64,000 nucleotides of DNA from positions 6,713,501-6,777,500 of the forward strand of contig NC_016135.3 of assembly GCF_000005505.3 (NCBI RefSeq). Reading direction: 5' to 3'. Source of the stretch: Brachypodium distachyon. Its lineage: Eukaryota; Streptophyta; Magnoliopsida; Poales; Poaceae. Under the pieces are notes generated by a model. That model made no database searches, was not told the origin of the DNA, and saw nothing but the letters and a program-made list of their open reading frames with translations. Made by a program: the position numbers and the translations under genes. Positions 35,332 through 46,500 of this stretch are shown piece by piece (position 1 is the first letter of the stretch; every line of letters starts with the position of its first letter).

Positions 35332-36354
35332 TTGTCGTCGCTCGGTGCTCCGACACCGGGGGTGTGCAGTGTGGGGCTACAAGTGTCCAGCGGGGAGGCA
35401 TAGGTGCCACGGTGCATGGGCTACAAGTGTCTAGCGGGGAGGCATACAACTACCCCCGGTGAGCTGGTGGCGTGCATGGGTGCCACCTCCGCTGCTAGGG
35501 GCCTAAATCCCTAGGGTAGGATTGGACAACCACTGTTTCTTTGATCGGACGGGTAACTACCCGTCGGTCGGCTTGTTTACTGAGCCGTGCGCCTTACTCC
35601 TTGCCTTGGTGGGACCGCGCGTCTCGTGCCCGCCACGCGCCTGCGTGGCGCTGTTGATCTGACCACTGGGCCCTGCGCCTGAGGCGGGGGCATGCGCCCG
35701 GGAACCTCCAGTCTTGGCAAGTCGACCCCGGGAAGCACCCGGGCCCAGCGCACCCGGGATCCTCCCCCGGGAAGTAGCTTCCCGGGAGGTGCCCAGGCGG
35801 GAATGTTCCCCGAAGCCGCGCTCACCCCTTCCGGGCTGGTAGCTTGCCGGGGAGCTCATAGGCGCCCCCGGGATGACACCTTCCCGGGAACTCAGGAACG
35901 GGGCCCACGCGTCGCGCAACGGTGGTACCCTGGGTGCCATTGGTGTGACAGTAGCCCTCGGGCGTGGGCCGGCATCACCTGTTCCCGGAAGGGTCTCCCC
36001 CTGGTTGGTTGCCGGGCTACGCCCTTAACCGACGCGTGGGCCCCGATCAGTCGAGGGCCCGCGTCCCTTCGCTGCCGCGTGTACGGCGCCGTTACAAGCG
36101 GAGCAGTGGACGCGTGATTTTTGCCCTAACTCTCCCCCCTAAATAGGGTAGTTAAGGCCACTCCGGGCATTACTCCCAGTGATTAGGAGTTATCCCCGCG
36201 CACCCGTAGGATACGGAACCGGCCGTTACCAAACGGCCGGGCGTCATAAAACCTCCATTGTTGCCAAAAGGGGAACAACACTCTGCCCCTTCGCCTCCAT
36301 CCTCTTCCGCATCTCGCATCCCTGCGCTCCTGCTAGCTTCCGCCCTAGCTTTCC
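35332..36354 (+). other. GC-rich upstream region of a Gypsy-type accessory gene, possibly LTR
   Basis: Begins TGTCGTCGCTCGGTGCTCCGACACC, which resembles a Gypsy LTR edge; a short repeat (GGCTACAAGTGTC-AGCGGGGAGGCAT) occurs at about 35376 and 35428. About eight CCCGGG palindromes fall in 35695-35890. A CCTAAATAGGG TATA-like motif at 36139 lies 216 bp before the ATG at 36355. The other LTR end was not identified. Confidence 0.45.
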
Positions 36355-38485
36355 ATGGCGCCCCCTACCACCAGGAAGGGAAAGGAGGTCCAAACCTCAA
36401 AGAAGGCCGCGACGAGCAAGACCGAGGCGGCAATCAAAGCGGCCGCCGCCAAGGACCAGAAGAGGCGGGAGATGTGCGCCACAGTCGCCTTCTTCCGCCC
36501 CGGCTATAACGGCGAGGCGCTGGGGAAGCTCCGGCACGCCGTCGCCTCCAGCTTCAACGAGCACGGGAAGACGCAGATCTTCCCAACGGGCGCCGAGCAC
36601 CAGGACAACGATTTCCGGGTGTTCGCGTGCTTCCTCCTCTGCGGCATGGTGCCGCCCTTCTCTCTGTTCCTCCACGCACTGATGGAGTCTTATCAGTTGC
36701 GGGTGGCGCAGCTCCACCCCACCTCGCTGTTCCTCCTCGCCACCTTCCAGTTCCTCTGTGAGGCGTTCGTGGGGGTGATGCCGTCGGTGGGGCTCTTCCG
36801 CCACTACTTCTACGCGCGCATCGACAACGCGAAGGCGATGTCGTCAGGGGTGGTCTTTCGCGTCCGTGACCAGATGAAGTCCGAGTTCATCGTCCGGTCG
36901 GGGAAGAAGATTGAAAAAGAGTGGCGGGGCGACTGGTGCTGGGTCCGAGTGGAGGACCCCCCAGGAGTTCATCCAGTCACCAACGGGGTTGCCGGTACCC
37001 CAGAACGGCTGGCAGGACAAGTACCACCGCGACGCCGACCTTTCCCCCATCGTGGAGAAGATCAAGGCGCTGCGGCTGGCGGGGCTCACCGACGTGGACG
37101 TGGCACGTACCTTCGTCCATCGACGCATTGCCCCGCTGCAGCTACGTTCCCGGCCCACGTGGATGTACACAGGCTCCGGGGACAGGACACGCCTCCAGGC
37201 GGACGGCATGGACTTGGAGACCCTCAGGACATGGGTGAGGGGGATCTCCGGCGAGATCTTCCAATCGACGGAGTTCCCGCCGGGGGTTTCCTCTCTTCAC
37301 GCCGGCGTTAAGGCGCTCAGCGACATCGTCGGCGCCTTCCCGCCCTGCAACGAGTGGGGGTTGATGGACGAAACCCCCACCCGGGTCCCGCACACTCCCC
37401 CGCAAGCACCCCGCGAGAAGCAGGTGCTCGAGGAGAGCAGGGGCGGATCCGATCCCAGCTAGCCCTCCTTCCAGTCGTTGGACGACGAGGTGGGCCAGGC
37501 GGCTGCGTCCCCGGAGGTTGTTGCCGTGGAGGACGACGATGAGGAAAGCAGCGACAGCGTGCCCTTGATCGTGAGAAGATCGAGGGCGTTTGTAGCAGCC
37601 GCGGCTACCTCCTCGACGGCAACGTCCGCCCCGACAGCGGCCACCAACCTCGCGGCGGCGGCGGCTTCAGGGGCGCTCGTCGGCACCTCGACGACATCCG
37701 CAGCAACAGGGGCCGCGGGTGCCCCGGCGGTGGCCTCTGCCTTGGTGGCAGCCACCGACACCGCGGCGGGAGCCGGTCCCGGGGTGCTCGCCGGTACCCC
37801 GGCAACGCCAGCGCCTGCAGGGGTCACCGGCGCCCGGCAACGGCGTTCGCCCTGGTAGCAGGGGCCTCCGCGAGTTTGGCTCCCGGCGCCGCGGCGGCCT
37901 CGCCGACGACACTTGGAGCCCTCCGGGTCACGACGACTCTGCGGGCGCCCACGGCGCCACTTGCTCGGGGGGTCTTCCGGGGTTTCGCACTCCGGCGTAA
38001 CCCCCCGAAGTCCTCCTTGCCGGCGGGTGCCAGCAAGAGGGCGAGGAGCGATTCCCCACCCGGTACACCCAGCAAGAGGACGCGCGCCGACACCAGCGCC
38101 ACCGCCGACCCCACCGCCGCAGGGGCCGGCAGTGACACGGGCGTGTCTCTTGGCGACCCAGCCCCAATGGAGACAGGGCCGGTAGCCGGTATGTCCTCGT
38201 TATGCCTCTACTATCGCAATTTTCGTTAGCCAAACTCATGAACAAAACTTCTTTCTGTAGTGAGCGGCAGCTCTCCCGCGGCAATCCTCGTGGATGCTCC
38301 CGCCGGCGCAGGCGAAGCAGAGGAGGCTGCCCCGGCAAGCCCGACGGCCGCACAAGGTAACCGCGCTGACCGCTCTCGGCCGCCTTTGAAGGCGCCATCC
38401 TTTGCCGATCCTCACGCTTCTCATTGTTGCAGGCACAAGTGCGCCCACGACCGGAACGGGCATGGCCGGGGTCGATCTTGACCCG
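36355..38485 (+). pseudogene. Gypsy-associated accessory gene (Transposase_28-like), 3'-truncated
   Basis: Starts MAPPTTRKGKEVQTSKK; the N-terminal globular region (PFSLFLHALMESYQL, LHPTSLFLLATFQFLCEAFVG) resembles the plant 'putative gypsy type transposon' family and has the same layout as 48793-51228. A frameshift near 36945 and an in-frame TAG at 37460-37462 break it. An Ala/Pro-rich low-complexity part follows, with another frame change near 37850, then a basic KRARSDSP patch. Two consensus introns sit at 38189-38260 and 38357-38432 and keep the phase. The sequence ends abruptly in Maximus sequence at about 38486. In Tat-lineage elements such genes lie antisense to pol between pol and the 3' LTR; here no pol is attached. 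Function unknown. Confidence 0.65.
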
Positions 38486-38996
38486 GTCACCATCTGTCAT
38501 CCAGTAGATGTTGTAGCCCTTTGAGTTGTCTTCAAATCTGCAGACCTTTCTGCCGAAAGTAGCATAGAACTGAAGAATCAGCTCATCATTCCAATTCTGG
38601 CAGGTCTGAACAAACATGAGCAGATGCATATTATTAAAAGCATTTGCAGCAGTGATGACTCCACTCTGATAATTGGTGGCGAATCATTCATCATTGATGT
38701 ACTTCATCTTGGCAAAATGGGTCCGTGGCAGAAGAATCTGCGCATAGTAGTCCTGCTGCTCAAAAGACCAAAACCTCCGGTCTTCAGCTGATCTCTCCTC
38801 CTTGTACTTCAGCCCATTCTCCAGCCTTACGAGGCGAAGCTCAGCGTTCTTCAGGGCCTTGAAGTAAACCTTCTCTCGATCAAAGGATATAGGCATCTTT
38901 GGGTTGGGAGACAACAGCTCGCGGTTGTCTTCAGACATAGTTTGAGATCTCACAAGCATCTGTGAGAGTCTCCTGTCTTCACGATCCTTTGCAAAA
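38486..38996 (-). pseudogene. Fragment of a Maximus accessory ORF
   Basis: Matches 24709-25215 of the Maximus-like element in the same orientation, from KDREDRRLSQM to YNIYWMTDGDR. The stop after YINDE is shared with the other copy. The stop later in that copy (about 24831) is a Gln codon here. Its upstream end is fused in frame to a Copia integrase. Confidence 0.9.
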
Positions 38997-40915
38997 CATC
39001 CCCAAGTGCGCAAGTAAGAAAGTGATGGTTTTGTTCCAATCCACTCCTCGTAGGGAGTCTTCTCTTTATTTTTGTTTGGAACTTTATTTAGGACATGACA
39101 TGAAGTCAGTAGAGCCTCCCCCTCACCATGCCTTAGATAAACCGACGGTGGCTAACATGGAATTGACCAAGTAAGTCAACGTGCGGTTTTTCCTCTCAAT
39201 GACCCTGTTTGATTGGGGAGAATAGGAGGCGTCCTCTGATGAATAATACCATGTTCCGCACAAAACTCATCAAATACATTGAAGAAATACTCGCCACCAC
39301 GATCCGACCTAAAACGTTTGATCTTTATCTCCAATTGATTTTCAACTTCAGCCTTATAGATTTTAAAGTAGTCTAAAGCCTCATCTTTAGTCCGTAACAA
39401 ATAAACATAGCAAAATCTAGTAGCATCATCAATTAACGTCATGAAATATCTCTTTCCACCTTTTGTCAACACACCATTCATCTCACAAAGATCAGAATTT
39501 ATGAGTTCTAAAGGTGTCAGATTTCTCTCCTCGGCCGCTGTGTGGGGCTTTCAAGGTTGCTTTGATTGCACACAACTATGGCACCTACAACCTTTGGCAA
39601 TGGTGAAAGTAGGAATTAAACTCATAGTGGATAGTCGAGACATTAAACCAAAATTAATATGACATAAACGAGAGTGCCAAACACTTGCATCATCATTAAC
39701 ACTGCCACAAATATGGTTCATTGACATGTCACTAAAATCAGAAAGGGAAAAACGGAACAAGCCTCCGCACTCATAGCCTTTACCAATAAATTGTCCATGT
39801 TTGGACACAACTACTTTATTAGACTCTAAAACTACCTTAAAACCATCTCCGCATAAAAGGGAACCGTTGACGAGATTCTTGTTCATGGAGGGGACATGCA
39901 TCACGTTCCTTAGCCGCACGATCCTCTCTGAAGTAAACTTCAGATAGACCGTACCAACACCACGAACAGCTGCATGTGACCCATTCCCCATCAAGACGGT
40001 TGAATTTCTTCCATGCTGGTAAGAAGTAAACAAAGAGATGTTAGAACATACATGAACATTAGCACAGTGTTGCTGGCGGTCACGACGTTGACAGTCTTCT
40101 GCCCCTTTTTCCCTCTCCAATCTGCACGATCAGGACAGTCTTTGGAAAAGTGGCCGAGCTCTCCACAAGTGAAACAATTCATTTCGCCTTTGTTTACTTT
40201 CTTCTTCTTCTTGTAGGTAGTAGTCTGCGCATGCTTGTTGTTGTTAACAACATCGCACTTCCTCCCTTTGTTCTTTCCGTTGCCGCGAAAGTTCCTCTGT
40301 ACCATATTGGCGTTAGACGGAAAATCAGCGGCCTTCTCAGTGGTGTCCTTAGCCTGAGCTTTCTCTTTAACATCAAGGGACGCTATTAGTTGTTCAACTG
40401 ATATCTCTTGTCTCTTGTGTTTCAGAGACGTGGTGAAGTTCCTCCACGCAGGAGGTAACTTTGCAATAATGCACCCAGCCACCTACTTGTCGGGCAATTC
40501 ACAGTTGAGAAGTTTGAGCTCTCTCACAATGATCTGTATCTCATGTGCCTGTTCAACTACAGAACGGTTATCCACCATCCTGTAGTCATTCAACGACTCC
40601 ATGGTATACAGTTCACTGCCTGCATCTGTTGCACCGAATTTAGCATCCAGTGCATCCCACAGCTCCTTCCCGTTTTCTATGTGCATATACACATGACAAA
40701 GACAGTCAGAAAGAACACTCAGAATGCATCCTCTAAAGGCAACATTGGCATCCTGGAAAAAAATTCTGAGCTTCTTCAGATAAATCTCCCTCAGGTTTGC
40801 CGTCTGTCACCCAGAATATTTTCAGAGTCTGCAACCAGAGCATGGCCTTTAATTACCATCTCTTGAAGTACATCCCGGAAAATTTATCCGGCTTCAATGC
40901 ATCGGCTAAACTCAT
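38996..40915 (-). pseudogene. Copia gag-pol (5' part) of the second element
   Basis: Starts MSLADALKPDKFSGMYFKRW at 40915, a typical Copia gag N-terminus. A stop follows that Trp codon, and several frame changes occur before 40692. The nucleocapsid knuckle CFTCGELGHFSKDC is complete. Pre-integrase (VWHSRLCHINFG) and integrase core (FMTLIDDATRFC, FRSDRGGEYF) follow. The Glu-containing block is lost in a frameshift near 39200, and homology continues to LRTWGCFAK at about 38996. These proteins package and integrate the element; this copy is dead. Confidence 0.9.
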
Positions 40916-40954
40916 AGTTAAATCAGGAAATTGCCTACAATAGAGCTTTTGGAT

Positions 40955-41863
40955 TGTTGGAATATTAAGCAATTTCGAGAAAAAATAATGATTAATTCCA
41001 TAATATAGATCACGACGACAGTAGCAACTAGCACATGCATCTCGAATATACTAGAGGTATTCAACAGCACAATCAACAATAGTATAATCTCGTAGATCAT
41101 AGCTAACCAGTAGATCGAATAACGGTGTACGTACTGTTTCGGTGGAGAGGAGGCCGTTGCTGTTGCGTTCGCTTGATGAAGTTGTTGACGAAGAAGACGG
41201 CGGCGTGTCACGCACCCACCGGTTCGAGGAGGTAGACGACTCGTTGTTGCAGGAAAGCGAGCAGTCGCGCGGAGCACTTCCCAAAAACCTTATTTGCCCT
41301 CTCCCGTATAGGATCATGAAGGCGAAAGGTTCCGGAGACCTGCTCTCCCAATCGCTGGTGCACGCCGGCGCTCGGGATGGAGTAGACTACGACGACGGTG
41401 CAAAAGCGAGAGACAGGCAAAACCCTAACTCGGTTGTGTTGCGTACCGATCGGAGGGACGGGGCGGCTATATATAGAGTCACACAAGTATATGTCGGTTT
41501 GGTTTAGGAAACTTGAACCTGCATGCGTCCGTAACAGATTCCAAAAATACCTCACGCGCGTGACAAAAAGATAAGAAACCCAGCCCCGCACCGACCCGGC
41601 TCGAACTCGACCCACGAAACACGGTGTGCGTGTCGTGGCGTGGCGAGCAGAGGAGGAGGAACGCGCGTGGAGATTTCCCTTGCTAACTTGCTTACTAGGT
41701 GAGAAGCAACATCTCTTATATGTTGGTCTCACTCATTCTAAACTAGCAAGGTGGGACTATTTCCATTCTCACTCTTCTCATCCCACTTCATGAATAGGCC
41801 TTTGAGATTTTCAGAATTTATTAAAATTGGGCTTGGGCTGATTAGGCCCACCAAATTCTAACA
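40955..41863 (-). repeat. 5' LTR of the second Copia element
   Basis: 909 bp, reading TGTTAGAATTTGGTGGGCC at its start and TATTCCAACA at its end on the minus strand. A TATATATAG motif at about 41467-41477 is the probable promoter. The gag start lies only 39 bases further on, and the primer-binding site is not recognisable. Confidence 0.78.
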
Positions 41864-42753
41864 ATAGCATTGACTTGGGTGGAACCGCTTCGGAAATTAT
41901 TGGCTCCGCATCCAGTCAATGTTATGCTGGAATTGAGCATCTTTCATTTGCTCGCTTCTTTTTCAGGGTTAGAAGATTTGCTGACTAACATGGATCAGTA
42001 TGGGGCTTCTATGGTTCATTGTTCCCGGGATGATAATAGACCTGCAAAAGACTTGGCTGTGCATGATATGGGGCTAGGTTTGCAGTGTACCAAGGAATAT
42101 GGTGATCCTCCGAGTTGGCTTAAAATCCGAAAGGAACCATGAAGTGGTTTGATATTCCTGCTTAATGTTCATCCAGTGCTCTTTATTTCGAAGACAAGGT
42201 CGCAAAATGGGGTCCTTTGTTCTGATAAGATGATACTGTACAGAGTTGTATATGACAAGGGTTTTCATGAGCCCATTACTGAGATAGGACAAGTAGCATG
42301 TAGGTTATTTCTACAAATTATCAAATTGTGATACAAGAAACAATTTCTTGCCTTTGCCTAGCTGCTTTTTTCTAAATTGTGTGCTATGCAATTGTATTGC
42401 CTCCTTGCACGCTGGATAGAAATGGGATTGTTTCTTGCTGTTTGCCTGATGAGGAGGACAGTTAGGTTGATTCTCCTGCCCATGGTGGATTTTACCTGGT
42501 TGGGTCTGTTGATTGGATCAGTAAGTCATTTCTTATCACTTATCAGAGAGGAGCTTTGCACCCTGGAAGATTGAGAGCTTCAATAATCTGTGCAGCTAGA
42601 AGATTCCTTGCGCCTCTTCATGATTTACCAAGAAGCCATTATGACGTTTAGCCTCAATCTTGGTAGCTGCAATTTTTTATTTTGTGTAAACATAGTGATT
42701 CCAACCGATGCAGGTTGAGTTTGCTTATAAACGGCATCTGAACAGCTGACAGA
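41864..42753 (+). other. Possible LINE RNase H tail and unclassified sequence
   Basis: Bases 41870-42142 read open on the plus strand. The part with SMVHCSRDDNRPAKDLAVHD resembles the C-terminal RNase H of plant LINEs (the D..N..A..LA pattern). The match is short and the frame closes after a further 25 codons. The rest to 42753 shows no recognisable gene. Confidence 0.3.
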
Positions 42754-43552
42754 CACTACAAGAGAAATAGCTAGCGCGTAGAGACACTATTTTTGGTTCA
42801 TAGAGACACTATAATTGTCTGTACATAACTTTAGACACACTTGGTACAGTGTCACAATACTGCCACTACGGACAGTGTCGCTGTGTGTGATGAGACACTA
42901 ATAAAACGTCTCTGTTGTTTTAGACATTTCATAAAGACACTATAATGTCTCTATGTTCAATACGACATTTTGTAAAGACATTGCATTGTGTCTTTATACT
43001 TTTTAGACATTTCATAAAGACACTATATTGTCTTTACATTCAATGCGACATTTTGTAAACACATTACATTGTGTCTCTATACCCATGTGCTAGAAAATAT
43101 ACAATGAAAAAATCATGTTGAGGCCAATCCTCAAACTCAAGACCTTAAGGAAAAGTCCACACTCACCTAACCATCTCAACCTAATACCAATTTGTGCTTA
43201 TCCTCCTAATGAAATTGTTATGAGTAGTCTACTACATGTCTCAAACTTGTTAAAAATGTCTCTACACAACATAAAACGTGTCTAAAATAGTGTATCTAAC
43301 CATACCATAAGGTCATTTCATCAAGTATCTCAAAACCATGTCTCTACAGACTTTTGTGACAATATATTCAACGCCTCAAAAAATGTCTCTACACCATAAT
43401 GTCTCAACTAGTGTCTCTATATTTAAGACATTTTCCATAGCGCCTCATAGATTGCCTCTACATGAAACTCTGTCTCAAAATTGTCTCTAGGTAGAGACAA
43501 AGAGTATATTGCCTCAACGAAAATGTCTCTACAAGACATTTGTGTTGTGGTG
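42754..43552. mobile_element. Non-autonomous CACTA-type element
   Basis: The left end reads CACTACAAGAGAAATAG, and the right end on the other strand reads CACCACAACACAAATG. A 3-bp duplication AGA flanks it (42751-42753 and 43553-43555), as CACTA transposase makes. The interior is packed with variants of AGAGACA/TGTCTCT in both orientations, the likely transposase-binding subterminal repeats. There is no ORF of note. Confidence 0.75.
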
Positions 43553-43555
43553 AGA

Positions 43556-44249
43556 GAAATAAGTAAAATAGTTTAAAGAGAGGGAGCTGCTTTAATCTTC
43601 TTGACTCCATTAGTGTTGCTATCCATGGTTGTGTATATTGACCTGCATATTAGAAGCTGGAGAGATGTGGAATTATGTTGTTTTGTAATGTTTTTGATAG
43701 CACTGAAAGCAGCTTTTGCTTCGTATAAGACACAGTGGATCGAGGTTTGTAAATATACCAAAGCATGTAACAACCGTAGTCAGCATCATTTGAAGAATAC
43801 TGGCTTTGTGCCCGTGCTTTGCTACGGATTCGTTAAGAAAACAAAATTTACAACTAAAGACAACATGATAGTCAGCCTATGAACCAATGCCATAAAACCT
43901 GATGATAGGCTTTGCTGAATTTGAACTCTGAACCCAAACTCATGAAGATTAATTGAAGAGGAAAGTCAGCAGTAGAGACTATGTAAGGGAGGGTTATGAC
44001 TTCATGTTTTAACTGATGAGTTTGTACAATCTACTTGTCAGGGGTGACAACAGAGGGTTAGGAAGAAGTGAATTGACGACCACCAACTCCAAACTTTATA
44101 AGTAGGAAAGAAAATTGGGTTGTCATGAGATGAAGGAGTTGAGCACAATTTCAGTTATGCAGGTTGGGTGCAATAGTTTTGAGTCCAAGGTGAGAATGAT
44201 AGCATACCATATTGCTCTAGTACAAGGACACTCCAAAACATGTTAAATA
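43556..44249. other. Flank of the Helitron helicase remnant
   Basis: AT-rich sequence; a GTGCCCGTGCTTTGCTACGG motif at 43809 looks like the end of another small DNA transposon. No Helitron 3' end (hairpin followed by CTRR) could be placed with confidence. Confidence 0.35.
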
Positions 44250-45668
44250 CTTCCGCCTATTGCAAGAGAATTGGAGGGAAGACCCAAATAAAGGTTTTTA
44301 AATTTGCTCAAAGGGAGCATGTCATCATCAGACGGGCAAAGCGGTATCCTCGGCAAGAAAATCCTCTTTCCAGCATGCTATCCCAGAACAATTTATGCAT
44401 CGATGACATTCCGATGAAATCGTCGGACCACAAGCTTATTGCCATTGCAAAGTCCGTTGGGGGGTCAATGTTTCTGAGCAGAATGATAGAGCAGTTAATT
44501 TCCAACTTCAGCAAATGTGGTGGTAGCCCATTAGGGGTCAAACTGTTCAGGAAGTCTGATGGATATGAGTTGTGAGGGTCATCGACAGCCGTGTCAAAAC
44601 TGTGGTACACCATCTCATCTCCTGAAATCGGTCGATCATCTTCATGTTAATCCTAACGACACAATCATTTTGTGTCGACAAGATTTCTCTAGAGGTGATG
44701 TAGCTTGGATCAGACATGTTGGCGTCGAGACCAGGTTAAACATGGTCTATCAGTGCACCAAGGTCATTGTACTCTCCTGTAGATGGCACACATATCTTGT
44801 CTGGAAGGCGGATGTTACCATCACCGTTGGTCTCCTCAGAGGCACTACCGATGCGCAATAAGGTATTCCGCAAACCATGGGTCGCTATGTGTCCTCATGT
44901 TCTGTATCAACTTCAGGTGACGCATGCAGTCCCAAAGGTAAGACCTGCGCAATGATGTGTCAACTATTTGAGCCCTTGACCCCTTAGGGACAACAGCCAG
45001 GACCTGCCTAAAATCTCCACCAAACACAACTATCTTTCCACAGAATGGCAGGCCTAGTTTGTCCATTATTTCACACATGATGCTGTCCAAAGCCTACACT
45101 GTTTGTCACTTTGTCATGGAAGCCTCGTCCCAGGTAATAAGAGAAGCCAACCTTAAGAGCTTGGCGGTGCCGCTTTGTTTGGTGAAGCTACAAAACCCAC
45201 CATCGTCAATGCTTAGCGGTATCTTGAAACGTGAATGCACAATTCCACACAATACATTATGAAAGCCGCAACACCAGACGTAGCCATCGCCACTGCAATT
45301 TTACCCCGGCCGTGTACGTAGCGAGCAAAGCCATGTATAGGAAAGCCTTTCATGTGCCTCCAGGTCCATCCACAGAACACACCATCGTCCTCACTGTCAA
45401 CAACGGACATGTTTTCATCATAGGATGCCCTCTGCTATTGAGTGATTCCAATAGCCTTTTGTCCTCCTAGTTGGGCCGGAGGGTCGACTCCTCAAGATCT
45501 CCCGCAACATACCATCAATAGCGTCATGTTCCTTTATGATGTTGGGTAGAGGGAAAGACTTAATGTCCTTCCCCATTGACTGTAGCATATTCCTCATCTC
45601 TACCCGAACAGACAACTCGACGATGACATTCAATGGTCGCTTGGCTCACAAAATACCAATATTGTTGC
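44250..45668 (-). pseudogene. Helitron PIF1-like helicase, C-terminal part
   Basis: Minus-strand blocks in order: SVRVEMRNMLQSMGKDI and FPLPNIIKEHD (45633-45480), the Walker A region (about 45355), a GRGKIAVAMATSGVAA block (45300), FGGDFRQVLAVVPKGSRAQI (45040), and near the end SYPSDFLNSLTPNGLPPHLL and LLRNIDPP (44550-44440). This is the DNA helicase that plant Helitrons carry for rolling-circle transposition. The Walker A loop reads GPGGT-stop-K, a TGA (45350-45352) replacing the second Gly codon. Frames also shift several times. The upstream part continues across the Gypsy insertion at 62987-63330. Confidence 0.82.
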
Positions 45669-46487
45669 TGTTGTTGTTCTAGAAAACAACAGGGGTACGG
45701 GGTGCCAATGCACGATGGCACAAATGCGAGAATAGTATGTAGGGGGTGTACGCCGGCCTTATAGCGAAGGTCGCCGTACAATTGGACAAGTTGACACGTC
45801 GATATTTTTTGAATAGGTTCGGTCGACTCTGCGGGTACGACTTAGTCCTATGTTAGGAGAGGCTTCGAGGGGGTCGTTAGCCAAGCGCTTGGGCCGAACT
45901 CGTCTTCCCAAGTCGCCTATAGCAAGAGATCTCTAGGGGCCGCCTCGGACCTGGGCCGAACTCGTCTTCCTAGGTAGGGAGGTTGGGATACCCTCGAGAC
46001 TCTAACCCGATCCCTCTACTTCGAGTCGAGGTCGTATTAGATGGCCTGAAACCTCGAAACTAGGCTTCTCAAGTCGTGTCCCCAAGGTCGAGTTGAGACT
46101 AGGCTCGACCCAAGCACTCGAGAGCGGGCTCCTTGAGTTGCTCTAGCCCTCTCCCCTTTGATCTTATTCCAATGAAGAGTGAATGATACATGCCCCGCTG
46201 GGGGGTATTTATAGCCTAGGGTCCATGACAAAAGACCATGGCTACCCTTGAGGGAGAGAGAAAGTGAGGGTAAGGTGGTAAATTTGCTCCTAAAGCTTTC
46301 TTGGCCCTTACTCTAGCTCCTTTGACCAAGGCTTGGAGGGCTTGACCCTTTGACTCCTTTGACCGGCAATTACTTGGCATGGCTATGCCTTGTTGGCGAT
46401 TTGACCGGTCTTCGGGATTCGTTGACTTAGTCGTCGCCAAGTAGGATCGCGGCCCGGCCCATGTAAGGGTTTTATTATATTACAACA
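45669..46487 (-). repeat. 3' LTR of the Tat element
   Basis: Starts TGTTGTTGTTCTAG and ends ACAACA in plus orientation. It matches 62168-62986 in equal length with a few per cent mismatches. The minus-strand TATA motif CTATAAATACC lies at 46204-46214. Confidence 0.95.
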
Positions 46488-46500
46488 GTAGCCCCCTTGA
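46488..46500 (-). other. Polypurine tract of the Tat element
   Basis: CAAGGGGGCTAC on the minus strand directly precedes the 3' LTR, the place where plus-strand DNA synthesis is primed. Confidence 0.7.

Larger units (their letters stand above)
38990..41863 (-). mobile_element. Second Copia retrotransposon, 5' half only
   Basis: On the minus strand: 5' LTR (40955-41863), gag, protease/pre-integrase region and part of integrase, ending at about 38996. Reverse transcriptase, RNase H and 3' LTR are missing. The cut end joins a Maximus fragment. It is a different family from the Maximus-like element, with an intact zinc knuckle and a much shorter gag. Confidence 0.88.

Noticed and set aside
36397..36804. 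135-codon minus-strand ORF opposite the Gypsy accessory gene
   Set aside because: It is antisense to the recognised domain-bearing frame and shows no domain of its own.
42760..43550. CRISPR-like array of TGTCTCT repeats
   Set aside because: Spacing is irregular, both orientations occur, and CACTA ends with a 3-bp duplication explain it. CRISPR arrays are not expected in plants.
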